From: Bacillota bacterium
GTDB lineage: Bacteria > Bacillota > Clostridia > Acetivibrionales > JAEZXR01
Assembly (NCBI GenBank): GCA_023419605.1
Contig: JAEZXR010000053.1
Location: forward strand, 1 to 64,000
Length of the DNA: 64,000 bases
Direction: 5' to 3'
Shown in pieces: positions 15,878-25,329 of the stretch. Position 1 is the first letter of the stretch; each line of letters opens with the position of its first letter. The notes under the pieces are model-generated. The model saw nothing but the letters and a program-made list of their open reading frames with translations, searched no databases and was not told the DNA's origin. Both the position numbers and the translations under genes were made by a program.

Positions 15878-17929
15878 TCACACAATTCGTTTAAACATTT
15901 TTTCGATTTCGTATTTTGTTATTTTCAGTATGGTTGGACGGCCATGGGGACAGGTGTACGGATTTTCCATTGCAGTAAGCTCCGTCAAAAGGTTTTGTAT
16001 CTCCAGGTCTCCCAGTTTTTTATTGGCTTTTACTGCTGCTTTGCATGCAATCGTATAGAGTGTCTCGTCTGCTATGGTCCTGAAATCTGCGGTGCCTGCA
16101 TTCATGACTGTGTCTACAATGTCCAGAAAGCTCTGCTTTACCGTACTGCTGTCCATGATGGAGGGTACAGCCCTAACTATTATACAATTGTTACCAAAGT
16201 CCTCATAAATAAACCCTAATTTTGTAAAAAATTCACTTTCAGTCTCCAAAAACTTTATTTCCTTGTTCGTCAGTTCTATCACCATCGGAGCCAGAAGCAT
16301 TTGCGCAAGGGACTCCTTATTGCGGTATTTCTCCCGAAGCTTTTCAAACATCACCCTTTCGTGGGCAGCGTGCTGATCAATGAGAATCATTTCATTCTCA
16401 TGCTGAAGCAGGATGTAGGTAGAAAAAATCTGTCCGATGAGCCGGCTGTTAGTCAATATATTCTCCGGGCGTTGTACCTGTGGGATATCGTTTTTTTCTT
16501 CAACCAATTCCCCCGCTTTATTACCATATGCCTCCATAACGACGGGCACATCTTCAACCGGCTTTTCATCATATTTTACAACATCGGCTTTCAAGGGTGT
16601 TTCCGGCAAACTCTCTGCTTCCTTTTTTGTTCCTTCCATTATTTCAGAGGCAATATCCGGTTTTGGCACCTCCGTTTTCTGCACGGAATCTGAAACCATA
16701 TCCCGGGTTTCCAGCCTGGGTTCTTCTCGCAAAGCACTTCGTGCAGCTTCTATGCCTTTCTCCTTCATGGGAACTTCGTTAAATAAATTTTTCTCCGGAG
16801 GAAGCCTATTTTCCTTCACTTGAGTAAAAGGTTCATGTATGCTTATATTTTGCTGGGAGTAAGAACTCTTTGGCATTTGGCTGCTTTCAAATTTGAAAAC
16901 GCTTCGGTCCCGCTCCCCCAATTGGACAGATTTCACCTCCTTATTTCCCAGTATAGCATTGGCTACTGCATGATAAACACTGCGGAAAATCTCCTGTTCT
17001 TCGGAAAACCGTACTTCCATTTTTGTAGGATGTACGTTTACGTCGATGAGCACCGGGTTTACCGTGATATGAAGTATGATAAAGGGAAACTTGTTTTTCA
17101 TCAGGAAAGTCTTGTACGCTTCATCGATGGCAGATGAGATGATCTTACTCTTCACATACCTTCCGTTAATGAAAATAGATTGTTGGTTCCTGTTAGCCCT
17201 GGCAATTTCCGGCTTCCCCGCATAACCTGAAATCTTTATCCGCCCGTCCTCATGGCTGATCTCACAAACCTGCCGCGCGGTTTCCTTTCCATAGACGCTA
17301 TAGATAGCGCTCAGCAAATCGTCATTCCCCGGTGTATGAAGTACTGTTGCGTTATTGCTGATAAGCCGGAAGGATATTTCCGGCTTTGCAAGAGCAATAC
17401 GCCCCATGATGTCCGAGATGTATCCGGCTTCAGTACTGTCCTTTTTCAAAAACTTAAACCTGGCAGGAGTATTATAAAACAAATTCCGTACAACAAAGGT
17501 TGTGCCGACAGGGCACCCGACCTGGCGTACTTCTTTAGTCGTTCCCCCTTCAATATTAATATAGGTTCCATGAGGCTTGTCCTGCATGCGTGTCGTCAGT
17601 TCCACCGTCGACACCGATGCAATACTGGCCAAGGCTTCTCCACGGAAGCCCATGGTACTTATGGATTCCAGATCGTTCGCACTCCGGATTTTACTGGTTG
17701 CATGCCGTTCAAAGGCAATCTCTACATCATCTTCATCCAGGCCCGATCCATTATCGGTCACTTTCATAAAGGTGATGCCACCATTTTTAATCTCGACAGA
17801 TATACTGGAGGCTCCCGCATCGATGGAATTCTCCACCATCTCCTTGATAACCGAGGCAGGTCTTTCCACAACTTCTCCCGCAGCAATCTGGTTGGACGTA
17901 ATCTCATCCAGTATGACAATCTTACCCAT
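15878..17929 (-). CDS. mutL: DNA mismatch repair protein MutL (endonuclease type)
   Basis: Links mismatch recognition by MutS to strand incision. About 683 residues from ATG 17929, with AAGGAAGGTG upstream. The N-terminal GHKL ATPase shows AAGEVVERPASVIKE, DNGSG and GFRGEALASI (within residues 15-105). A low-complexity, charged linker spans about 340-480. The C-terminal endonuclease motif DQHAAHERVMFE lies near residue 517 and CPHGRPT near 661, so this MutL should nick DNA itself, as expected in bacteria lacking MutH. Its ATG follows the mutS stop by one base. Confidence 0.97.
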   Translation of the reverse strand: MGKIVILDEITSNQIAAGEVVERPASVIKEMVENSIDAGASSISVEIKNGGITFMKVTDNGSGLDEDDVEIAFERHATSKIRSANDLESISTMGFRGEALASIASVSTVELTTRMQDKPHGTYINIEGGTTKEVRQVGCPVGTTFVVRNLFYNTPARFKFLKKDSTEAGYISDIMGRIALAKPEISFRLISNNATVLHTPGNDDLLSAIYSVYGKETARQVCEISHEDGRIKISGYAGKPEIARANRNQQSIFINGRYVKSKIISSAIDEAYKTFLMKNKFPFIILHITVNPVLIDVNVHPTKMEVRFSEEQEIFRSVYHAVANAILGNKEVKSVQLGERDRSVFKFESSQMPKSSYSQQNISIHEPFTQVKENRLPPEKNLFNEVPMKEKGIEAARSALREEPRLETRDMVSDSVQKTEVPKPDIASEIMEGTKKEAESLPETPLKADVVKYDEKPVEDVPVVMEAYGNKAGELVEEKNDIPQVQRPENILTNSRLIGQIFSTYILLQHENEMILIDQHAAHERVMFEKLREKYRNKESLAQMLLAPMVIELTNKEIKFLETESEFFTKLGFIYEDFGNNCIIVRAVPSIMDSSTVKQSFLDIVDTVMNAGTADFRTIADETLYTIACKAAVKANKKLGDLEIQNLLTELTAMENPYTCPHGRPTILKITKYEIEKMFKRIV

Positions 17930-17930
17930 G

Positions 17931-20552
17931 TTACACCTTCCTTGCCTTTTGCTGTAATTCATACAGCAGGTTTAAAGCATCCAGCGGAGTAAGGGTCGTG
18001 ACATCCAGATTTTTTAAGCTTTCCAGAATACCGTCCCTATCCTTGTTCACATCGGCAAAGGCATAGAAATCCAGCTGTCCCTCGATGGGTTTACCGCTTT
18101 TACGCAGTCGCGCCGCCTTTTTGCTGATGTCTGCATCTTCCAATTCCTTCAGTATTTCCTTTGCCCTGTCGATAACCGCCTGGGGTACTCCGGCCAATCG
18201 AGCAACCTGTATACCGTAGCTGTCATCGGCACCACCCCGGATAATCTTTCGGAGGAAAATAATATCCTCTCCCTTTTCCTTCACTGCAATACAATAGTTT
18301 TTTATTCCCTGGAATTTGCCTTCCAATTCTGTAAGTTCGTGGTAATGCGTAGCAAACAGCGTACGGGCTCCCACCTTTTTTATATCATTAATGAATTCTA
18401 TGACAGCCCAGGCAATACTTAATCCGTCAAAAGTGCTTGTCCCTCGTCCGATTTCATCCAAAATCAGAAGACTTTTCCGCGTCGCATTGTCAAGTATGGT
18501 AGCCACCTCGGACATTTCTACCATGAATGTACTTTGTCCCGCGGCCAAATCATCCGAAGCTCCTACCCGGGTAAAAATCCTGTCCACCAACCCGATCCTG
18601 GCCTGCTGCGCCGGAACAAAGCTTCCGATCTGCGCCATTAGCACAATCAGTGCTACCTGTCGCATGTAAGTGGATTTACCCGCCATGTTTGGGCCTGTTA
18701 TAATGGCCAGACGGTTTTCTTCCGTATCCAGAACAGTATCATTGGGTACAAAGGAATTCGTGTCGATCATTCTTTCCACCACAGGATGACGTCCATCCAG
18801 GATTTCTATTTCCCCATCAACAGTGATTTCAGGCATGCAGTAGCCATCTCTGTCGGCAACCTCGGCCAAAGCACATATTACATCCATTTCTGCAAGACTT
18901 CTGGCAGTGTCTTTCACCCTGCCCACCTGCGAGGCGATCTTGTTTCTAATTTCCACAAACAGCTGGTATTCAAGGTCAATGACCTTTTCCTCCGCGCCAA
19001 GGATGGACTCCTCCATCTCCTTTAAATCCTGTGTGATGTACCTTTCACAGTTCGCCAATGTTTGCTTTCTTACATAGTAATCCGGAACCAGGTGGTAGTA
19101 GGACTTTGTAATTTCAATATAGTACCCGAATACCTTGTTAAATCCTACCTTCAAGCTTTTGATTCCTGTCTTCTCCCTTTCGGTATTTTCTAAAGCCGCG
19201 AGCCACCCTTTCCCTTCTACCATGGCTTTCCTATACCGGTCTACCTCTTCATGGTAGCCTGTTTTAATAATATTTCCTTCCTTTATGGAAACAGGCGGTT
19301 CATCCAGAATGGAATCATCGATTAACTGAAAAATATCCTCCAGGGTATCCATTTGCGTATAATCCCGGCTAATTAAAGCAGCACTGCAATCCTTCAACAA
19401 TTCCTTTATATAGGGAATTTGCCCGATGGAGTTTTTTAGCGAAACCATATCCCTGCAGTTTGCATTTCCCAGGACAATTTTTCCCATTAATCGCTCGATA
19501 TCATAAACTCGTTTTAATAGCTCCCGTATTTCCATGCGGACCATGAATTTTTCCTTCATTTCGCTTACCGCATACAACCGTTCATTGATATCCTCCCTCT
19601 GGATCAGGGGCTGCTCAATCCAACGACGAAGGGTTCTCCCTCCCATGGAAGTCAGGGTTCGGTCCAATACCCACAGCAGGGTCCCCTTTCTTGATTTATC
19701 CCGCATGGTTTCCGTCAGCTCCAGGTTTCTCCGGGTGGATATGTCTAAAACCATAAACTCCTCGATTTTGTAGAGTGCCAGGTTCTGAATATGATTCAGA
19801 TTCACCTTCTGCGTCTGCTCCAGATACTCAAGAAGGGCACCTACAGCATTCAGCGAAAGATCATACTGCTTGTCCTTGAATTGAAAATCTGTAAACCTTT
19901 CTGCGATCTTATCCTGTGCAAACCCGATTTCGAAAAAGTTGTCATCAAAGCTGGATATATAGGCATTAAATCGCTTGCGGATTCCGGATACAAGCTGGCA
20001 ATCCTCATAGAACTCGTGGTTTACCAGGATTTCCGAAGGTGAAAATTTAGCGATTTCGTCCATGAGCTTTTGAACAGTATTCCCAAAACCGATGCTGGTG
20101 GCTGTAAATTCACCGGTGGATACATCTACCAGGGCGAGTCCGAAGTAACTCCGGCTCCTGTAAATGCTCATGAGATAGTTATTTTTCCTCTCGTCCAGCA
20201 TGGAGGCATCCGTTACAGTTCCCGGAGTTACCACTTTTATAACATCTCTTTTAACAATCCCCTTGGCTAGTGCAGGATCTTCCACCTGTTCACAAATCGC
20301 TACCTTATACCCCTTGTTAATTAACCTGGCTATATAGTTTTCGGCAGAGTGAAAGGGTACTCCACACATGGGAGCTCTTTCTTCCATTCCACAATCCCTG
20401 CCTGTTAGGGTTATTTCCAACTCCCGGGATGCGGTCTCCGCATCCTTGAAAAACATTTCGTAAAAGTCCCCCAATCGAAAAAACAATATACAGTCCTTGT
20501 ATTGCTCCTTAATTTCCATATACTGCTGCATCATTGGTGTTAATGCTGCCAT
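17931..20552 (-). CDS. mutS: DNA mismatch repair protein MutS
   Basis: Recognises mismatches and small loops and recruits MutL. 873 residues, the normal size. The mismatch-binding domain begins with TPMMQQYMEIKEQY and has the DFYEMFF Phe-x-Glu wedge (about residues 32-38). The Walker A motif GPNMAGKST is near 620, followed by DEIGRGTSTFDG and ATHYHEL. It ends one base before mutL. Upstream it is separated from the ylbF-like gene by a 128-base gap holding an imperfect inverted repeat. GTGAGG precedes the ATG. Confidence 0.98.
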   Translation of the reverse strand: MAALTPMMQQYMEIKEQYKDCILFFRLGDFYEMFFKDAETASRELEITLTGRDCGMEERAPMCGVPFHSAENYIARLINKGYKVAICEQVEDPALAKGIVKRDVIKVVTPGTVTDASMLDERKNNYLMSIYRSRSYFGLALVDVSTGEFTATSIGFGNTVQKLMDEIAKFSPSEILVNHEFYEDCQLVSGIRKRFNAYISSFDDNFFEIGFAQDKIAERFTDFQFKDKQYDLSLNAVGALLEYLEQTQKVNLNHIQNLALYKIEEFMVLDISTRRNLELTETMRDKSRKGTLLWVLDRTLTSMGGRTLRRWIEQPLIQREDINERLYAVSEMKEKFMVRMEIRELLKRVYDIERLMGKIVLGNANCRDMVSLKNSIGQIPYIKELLKDCSAALISRDYTQMDTLEDIFQLIDDSILDEPPVSIKEGNIIKTGYHEEVDRYRKAMVEGKGWLAALENTEREKTGIKSLKVGFNKVFGYYIEITKSYYHLVPDYYVRKQTLANCERYITQDLKEMEESILGAEEKVIDLEYQLFVEIRNKIASQVGRVKDTARSLAEMDVICALAEVADRDGYCMPEITVDGEIEILDGRHPVVERMIDTNSFVPNDTVLDTEENRLAIITGPNMAGKSTYMRQVALIVLMAQIGSFVPAQQARIGLVDRIFTRVGASDDLAAGQSTFMVEMSEVATILDNATRKSLLILDEIGRGTSTFDGLSIAWAVIEFINDIKKVGARTLFATHYHELTELEGKFQGIKNYCIAVKEKGEDIIFLRKIIRGGADDSYGIQVARLAGVPQAVIDRAKEILKELEDADISKKAARLRKSGKPIEGQLDFYAFADVNKDRDGILESLKNLDVTTLTPLDALNLLYELQQKARKV

Positions 20553-20579
20553 ACCAATACCTCACCTGTCTATTATGTT

Positions 20580-20677
20580 AAAACCGCTGCCGGTTGCCAG
20601 TCGCTGGCTTAGTCGGACTAAAAGTCCTGTGCTTTCTAACAACAAAGAACTATGAGCCAGGAACCAGCAACGGCTTT
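20580..20677. repeat. Imperfect inverted repeat upstream of mutS
   Basis: The left part (about 20583-20608, CCGGTTGCCAGTCGCTGGCT) can pair with the right part (AGCCAGGAACCAGCAACGGC, about 20655-20674) with several gaps. A small palindrome TAGTCGGACTA sits in the loop. No T-run follows. It could be a processing or pausing structure, or a decayed mobile palindrome. Confidence 0.5.
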
Positions 20678-20680
20678 ATC

Positions 20681-21067
20681 CTACTTCCCGCACCCGCCTC
20701 CACAGGAACCGCATTTGTTCGGGGAGCAGGGTTCTTCGCCTGTTATTGAGAATATTATAACATCATTTATTGTTTTCATGAAGCTGTCAAAGTTGCTTTT
20801 CGCTTCCAAATACTCATTGGTTATGCTGTAGGAGTTTATTTCCTCCTGTTTACCCATGAGTTTCTGTCTCAGCTCCTCAATAGTTTCCAGCTCTTGCTTT
20901 TCCTTCGTAGCTCTGACAAGAGCAATCTGGACCTGCTTGTATTCACGCATCAGTTGTTTTGCCTTTTCGTCCGATTCCATTGCAGCTTCTGCATTTTGCA
21001 GCCGAAGCATTTGCTGCGATTCACCGATCATATATCCAAGTTCTTTTGCTTTATTAATAATATCCAT
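20681..21067 (-). CDS. YlbF/YmcA-family protein with a C-terminal cysteine cluster
   Basis: 128 residues, all-helical for the first 110 (family YlbF/YmcA; in Bacillus these form the Y-complex with YaaT that assists RNase Y and carries Fe-S clusters). The C-terminus CSPNKCGSCGGGCGK has four cysteines and a glycine-rich tail, suggesting cluster or metal binding. ATG 21067 has GGGAGGAG upstream; the frame extends nine residues further but without a ribosome site. It sits between miaB and mutS, the position of ymcA in many Firmicutes. Confidence 0.85.
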   Translation of the reverse strand: MDIINKAKELGYMIGESQQMLRLQNAEAAMESDEKAKQLMREYKQVQIALVRATKEKQELETIEELRQKLMGKQEEINSYSITNEYLEAKSNFDSFMKTINDVIIFSITGEEPCSPNKCGSCGGGCGK

Positions 21068-21191
21068 AGTGTTCTCCTCCCGATCCGAACGCACAAGCCT
21101 CCTATCGAGCCCTCTTCAGAAGCCCGGAGCGTCTTCTGCATTTCATATAATATAAGTATATGCCGGAGTCTTCTCCTCTTGTGCTGAAATC

Positions 21192-21238
21192 CGATGCTAT
21201 GGAATTGGCGAAATATAATTTCGCTGACCATAGTATCG
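21192..21238. repeat. Nested inverted repeat in the miaB-ylbF gap
   Basis: Outer arms CGATGCTATGG (21192-21202) and CCATAGTATCG (21228-21238) pair with one G-U. The inner arms GCGAAAT (21208-21214) and ATTTCGC (21218-21224) pair perfectly around ATA. It makes a strong cruciform or RNA hairpin without a T-run. Confidence 0.65.
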
Positions 21239-21269
21239 TCATGAAAATTACATTTCAAACAGCTTCCAC

Positions 21270-21375
21270 TTATGGATAACGAAGTTTAAGGCTGGATTTA
21301 CTCCGCCAAAAATTATCCCAACTGTGGCTGTTTTCCAGTTCCGATTTATTAAGGTTTAAAGTTCGTTATCCATAA
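21270..21375. repeat. Inverted duplicate of the miaB 3' end
   Basis: TTATGGATAACGAAGTTTAA at 21270-21289 is the reverse complement, with one mismatch, of 21356-21375, which is the last codons and stop of miaB. The 66-base loop contains a weaker GCTGGA/TTCCAG pairing. An RNA read leftward would fold directly at the miaB stop codon. No T-run follows. Confidence 0.75.
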
Positions 21376-22780
21376 CAATAACACCTTCGAGGGACCAGGT
21401 TTGTACTTTTTCAATTCTTACCTTGATCAGCTTGCCTACCAAATCCTCGCTGCCCTTAAAGTTAACGATTTTATTTGTTCTGGTTCTTCCTGTATACGTA
21501 GTAGCAGAACTCCGGCTCAAGCCTTCTACCAATACTTCAACTTCAGTGTTCAGCAACGGATCGTTGATCTCTTTGCTGACTCTGTTTTGGAGCTCCAGGA
21601 GCCGATCAAAACGCTGCTTTTTAACCTCTTCCGGGATCTGATCCGGACTTTTGGCCGCAGGAGTTCCCGTTCTTTTTGAATAGAGGAAGGTATATGCCAT
21701 ATCATATTGGGCCCTTTCTACGACATCCAGCGTCTCTTCGAAATCCGCCTCCGTCTCTCCCGGAAATCCTACAATAATATCAGTAGTAAGGGCAATGCCT
21801 GGAATCTGGTCCTTGATCTTCGCCAGCATATCCAGATATTGCTCTTTTGAATACTGTCGGTTCATCTCTTCCAGAACCCGGGTACTACCGGACTGAACGG
21901 GTAAATGCAGATGCTCACATACCTTTTTGCAGTCTCTCATGGCATAAATCAGTTCATCGGATAGATCCTTCGGATGCGAGGTCATAAACCGGATTCTTTC
22001 GATTCCCTCTACTTTATCAAGCGCATAAAGCAGCGTAGCAAAACTGGAGCCATCCTCCAGGTCCTTACCGTAGGAGTTTACATTCTGTCCCAGAAGCGTA
22101 ATTTCTTTATATCCTTCTTGTCCAAGGAAAGCTACCTCCTTTAGAATTTCGGAGATGCTTCTGCTTCTCTCTCTTCCACGCACATAGGGTACGATACAGT
22201 AAGAGCAAAAATTGTTGCAGCCATACATAACGGTAACCCAGGCTTTTACACCATCTTTTCTTTCAATGGGCATGTCCTCAGCGATCTGGCCGGTAGATTC
22301 CCAAATATCTATAACAGTCTTTTTCTCTTGCAGGGTTATATACACAAGCTCAGGGAACTTGTGCAGGTTGTGGGTACCGAAAATAAGATCCACATGGCGG
22401 TATTTTTTCCTAATGTGTTCTACTACCTCCGGCTGCTGCATCATGCAGCCACAAACTGAAATAATAAGATCCGGATTGTTCTCCTTCAGCTTTTTCAAAG
22501 CTCCCAAATGTCCGTATACCTTTAGTTCCGCATTCTCCCTGACACAACAGGTATTAAAAATGATGAGGTCGCTTGCTGCCGTGTCCTCCGTCTCGACATA
22601 CCCCATTTCCATCAGCATTCCGGCCAATCTTTCGGAGTCGTTCTCATTCATCTGGCAGCCAAAGGTATGAATACTGTATTTTTTCAACCGACTTACATTA
22701 TATTCCTTTATCAGGTGCAGAAATTCTTTCTGTCGTACGATTTCTTCCTGCGGCACCTGGATGGTTTGTCTTTTGCTCAT
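21356..22780 (-). CDS. miaB: tRNA (N6-isopentenyl adenosine(37)-C2)-methylthiotransferase
   Basis: Radical-SAM enzyme adding a methylthio group to i6A37 of tRNA, following MiaA. About 474 residues from ATG 22780 (AAAGGAAAGGG upstream). The UPF0004 N-terminal domain has three cluster cysteines in TFGCQMNENDSE (about 47), NTCCVRENA (about 84) and SVCGCMMQ (about 118). The radical-SAM motif GCNNFCSYCIVPYVRGRERSR (motif range about 187-207) is intact, and the TRAM domain closes the protein with the RTNKIVNF strand. It heads the mismatch-repair row. Confidence 0.97.
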   Translation of the reverse strand: MSKRQTIQVPQEEIVRQKEFLHLIKEYNVSRLKKYSIHTFGCQMNENDSERLAGMLMEMGYVETEDTAASDLIIFNTCCVRENAELKVYGHLGALKKLKENNPDLIISVCGCMMQQPEVVEHIRKKYRHVDLIFGTHNLHKFPELVYITLQEKKTVIDIWESTGQIAEDMPIERKDGVKAWVTVMYGCNNFCSYCIVPYVRGRERSRSISEILKEVAFLGQEGYKEITLLGQNVNSYGKDLEDGSSFATLLYALDKVEGIERIRFMTSHPKDLSDELIYAMRDCKKVCEHLHLPVQSGSTRVLEEMNRQYSKEQYLDMLAKIKDQIPGIALTTDIIVGFPGETEADFEETLDVVERAQYDMAYTFLYSKRTGTPAAKSPDQIPEEVKKQRFDRLLELQNRVSKEINDPLLNTEVEVLVEGLSRSSATTYTGRTRTNKIVNFKGSEDLVGKLIKVRIEKVQTWSLEGVIVMDNEL

Positions 22781-22820
22781 GGACCCTTTCCTTTCTGTCA
22801 CAATACACTGTTAATGAAGA

Positions 22821-22905
22821 GTGAAAATAGTACTTTATCTTCTTCACAGCCACCATTCTCTCAATGAAGAGGGCAGCAAAAGGATAGATGAAGTCATTTT
22901 CCCAC
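22821..22905. repeat. Family I palindromic element, copy B (degenerate)
   Basis: The left end GTGAAAATAGTACTTTATCT and right end AGATGAAGTCATTTTCCCAC keep the family ends with several changes. The inside retains ATGAAG and AGCAAAA at the same spacing as copy A. The CATGG/GGGCCC core is lost. It lies between miaB and the GGDEF-EAL gene. Confidence 0.75.
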
Positions 22906-22945
22906 TGACCCTAAGGTCATTTAGAATGCATTTAAAACGGCCTGA

Positions 22946-22974
22946 AGCAGTGCATCGGATCAAGCCGTATTTTT
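22946..22974 (-). terminator. Weak terminator-like hairpin after the GGDEF-EAL gene
   Basis: Read leftward, ACGGC (about 22967-22971) can pair with GCCGT (about 22949-22953) and is followed by TTTTAAATG. The loop is long and partly self-complementary, so the assignment is weak. Confidence 0.3.
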
Positions 22975-23031
22975 ATCAAGCTTTACATATGCTTATTATT
23001 TATATTATACCATAGTTTTATAGAAAGACCG

Positions 23032-25149
23032 CTACATTTTACTGTTTTTATTTATATTATACCAGTACATATTTTCAAATTCTTCTGGAGTTAACGGTAC
23101 TCCAAATAAATACCCCTGTGCCCTGTCGCAGTTATTCTGTTTCAGGAATTCCAACTGACCCTGGCTTTCTACCCCTTCAGCCACAACAGTTAGATTCATA
23201 CTGTGGGATAGGTGGATGATCGCTTGTGCAATAGCGTCTTCATTGGATCCCTCTGTTAACTCACACAAAAATGACTTGTCTATTTTCAGGGTATCTATCG
23301 GGAGTTTCTTCAAATAGTTTAATGAAGAATATCCTGTACCGAAATCATCCAATGATAGTTTTATACCAAGTCTGCTTAGCTCCTTCATCGTATATATGGC
23401 AGACTCCAGGTCCTTCATAGCAATACTTTCCGTAATCTCGAGCTCCAATAGGGAAGGCTCCAGTTTTGTCTCCATTAGAATGCTTTCAATCCGATCTTTT
23501 AACGTTACCTGTTGGAACTGCCGTACGGAGAGATTAACTGATATACAGACCCCTGCCATTCCTTTCCTTTGCCATTCAACACATTGCAGACACGCAGTGC
23601 GAAGCACCCATTCTCCAATGGGAACGATTAACCCTGAGGTTTCCGCAACAGGAATAAACTCAGTAGGATTAACAATTCCATATTCAGGACTCCTCCATCG
23701 CAGCAATGCCTCTACACCGATAATACTTCCCGTTTTTATATCTACTTGAGGCTGGTATAATAAAAACAGTTCCTGCCTCTCCATAGCCCCCCGGAGTCTG
23801 CTTTCCAGTTCAAGACGCTCCAATCGCTTCAGATTCATTTTAGGCGTATAGAACTGGTATCCGTCCCTCCCCTCTTCCTTTACACAATGTATCGCCGAGT
23901 GGACGTTTCTGATCACAGTTTCTGCATCTTTTCCATCCCGCGGGTAAAGAGCAATTCCTACACTTATCGTTGAATACAATTGTCGCTGATCGATGATCCA
24001 GGGTCTGCGAAAGGCTTCTATAATAGCGTTTGTAAAATCCGTCAGCGGAAGGATTCCTTCGACCTTACGATAGAGAATTGCAAACTCATCACCTCCGGAC
24101 CTAGAAACGATATCGTCTTTTCGAAGGAACATCCGCAGTAGCGATGCAACCTCCTGTAAAAGCATATCTCCCACAACACGTCCATAGGTATCGTTGATCA
24201 CCTTAAAATTATCCAATCCAATGACGATAACCGCCCCGGTTTCGCCCTCTTCAACTGCTTGTTTTATGGATTCCTCCAGATTATCCTCAAACATCGCCCG
24301 GTTGGGCAAGCCGGTTAGAGAGTCATAGAATGCCAATTGCTGAATTCTACGCTCAAAGCCCTTCCGCTGGCTTATATCCGTATGGGAACCCGCCATCCTC
24401 ACAGGGTCGCCATTTTCATCAAAAAGTACTTTTCCTCTGCCTAATATCCATATGTATTGACCATTTTTCGTCCGCAACCTGTACTCGCAATAGTAGTACT
24501 GGGTTTTTCCCGCAAAATGTTCCTTCAATGTGCAGATCACCGTATTTACATCCCCGGGATGTATAAGTTCTTTCCACCTTTCGTAGTGCCCCAGGCTTTT
24601 TCTTTCCTGGATTCCAAGCATCTCTCTCCATCGCTCCGATACAATCGCCTCGTTTGCGCCAATATCCCAATCCCATATATCATCGTTGGAACCTTCCATT
24701 GCCAGCCTGAATCTTTCCTCTGTTAACTGGAGTTCTTTCTCCTTTCCCTGGAGTTCATTCAATTGCCCACGCAATTCTTCTTCAACAGCCCCCAGTTCTT
24801 CATGCGTTTTCTCTAACTCCATGCAACTTTGCAGCAGTAAAAGATTTGACTTCCGGATCATTCTGGTTCCCCTTGCGATCAGTACATAGATCACGCAGGC
24901 CGTTATTACCACATAGAAACATCCTTTAAATATTTGGAGCTTTTGAAGCAGTTGTTTATCTCTTACGGCCATATCCAAAATCCTGTCTGAAAATATGACC
25001 CACAGTGCGCCGAAAACTATATAGGCAGCTGTAATTTTTATTGGAATAAGCTCCTCGGTTGAACTCTTTTTTGTTATATTCCCATATATAGGGTCATTTA
25101 CCGTATCTGCAGTTTCCAAATTTTTTGTCTTTTTCTTTCGTACAGGCAT
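23032..25149 (-). CDS. PAS-GGDEF-EAL membrane protein, c-di-GMP turnover
   Basis: 705 residues. Two membrane segments (about 36-55 and 72-92) are followed by a coiled coil (about 100-145) and a PAS/PAC domain (about 148-265). The GGDEF domain carries RSGGDEF near residue 353 and an RxxD inhibitory site five residues before it. The EAL domain carries EALLRW (about 481), LELEITES, DDFGTGYSSL, LKIDKSF and AEGVES. Catalytic residues of both domains look intact, so the protein could make or degrade c-di-GMP; which dominates cannot be read from sequence. GGGAGG precedes the ATG. It is monocistronic, with an opposite-strand operon upstream. Confidence 0.93.
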   Translation of the reverse strand: MPVRKKKTKNLETADTVNDPIYGNITKKSSTEELIPIKITAAYIVFGALWVIFSDRILDMAVRDKQLLQKLQIFKGCFYVVITACVIYVLIARGTRMIRKSNLLLLQSCMELEKTHEELGAVEEELRGQLNELQGKEKELQLTEERFRLAMEGSNDDIWDWDIGANEAIVSERWREMLGIQERKSLGHYERWKELIHPGDVNTVICTLKEHFAGKTQYYYCEYRLRTKNGQYIWILGRGKVLFDENGDPVRMAGSHTDISQRKGFERRIQQLAFYDSLTGLPNRAMFEDNLEESIKQAVEEGETGAVIVIGLDNFKVINDTYGRVVGDMLLQEVASLLRMFLRKDDIVSRSGGDEFAILYRKVEGILPLTDFTNAIIEAFRRPWIIDQRQLYSTISVGIALYPRDGKDAETVIRNVHSAIHCVKEEGRDGYQFYTPKMNLKRLERLELESRLRGAMERQELFLLYQPQVDIKTGSIIGVEALLRWRSPEYGIVNPTEFIPVAETSGLIVPIGEWVLRTACLQCVEWQRKGMAGVCISVNLSVRQFQQVTLKDRIESILMETKLEPSLLELEITESIAMKDLESAIYTMKELSRLGIKLSLDDFGTGYSSLNYLKKLPIDTLKIDKSFLCELTEGSNEDAIAQAIIHLSHSMNLTVVAEGVESQGQLEFLKQNNCDRAQGYLFGVPLTPEEFENMYWYNINKNSKM

Positions 25150-25254
25150 GCTTCACCTCCCAACCCTCTTGCTAAACATATTTTTCAATTCGTAAATTAT
25201 AACATAGAATTAGTAATATTTACATATGTATGCTTTTATTGCTTAAAATAATAT

Positions 25255-25282
25255 TTGAAACTTACCCTTTTTATTATATAAT
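25255..25282 (+). promoter_or_regulatory. Promoter of mtnP-mtnA
   Basis: TTGAAA (25255-25260) and TATAAT (25277-25282) with a 16-base spacer lie 48 bases before the mtnP ATG. The leader is too short for a SAM riboswitch and none is seen. Confidence 0.7.
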
Positions 25283-25329
25283 GAAACATATACCATTTTC
25301 ATACAATAATTACCATTCAGGAGGATATT

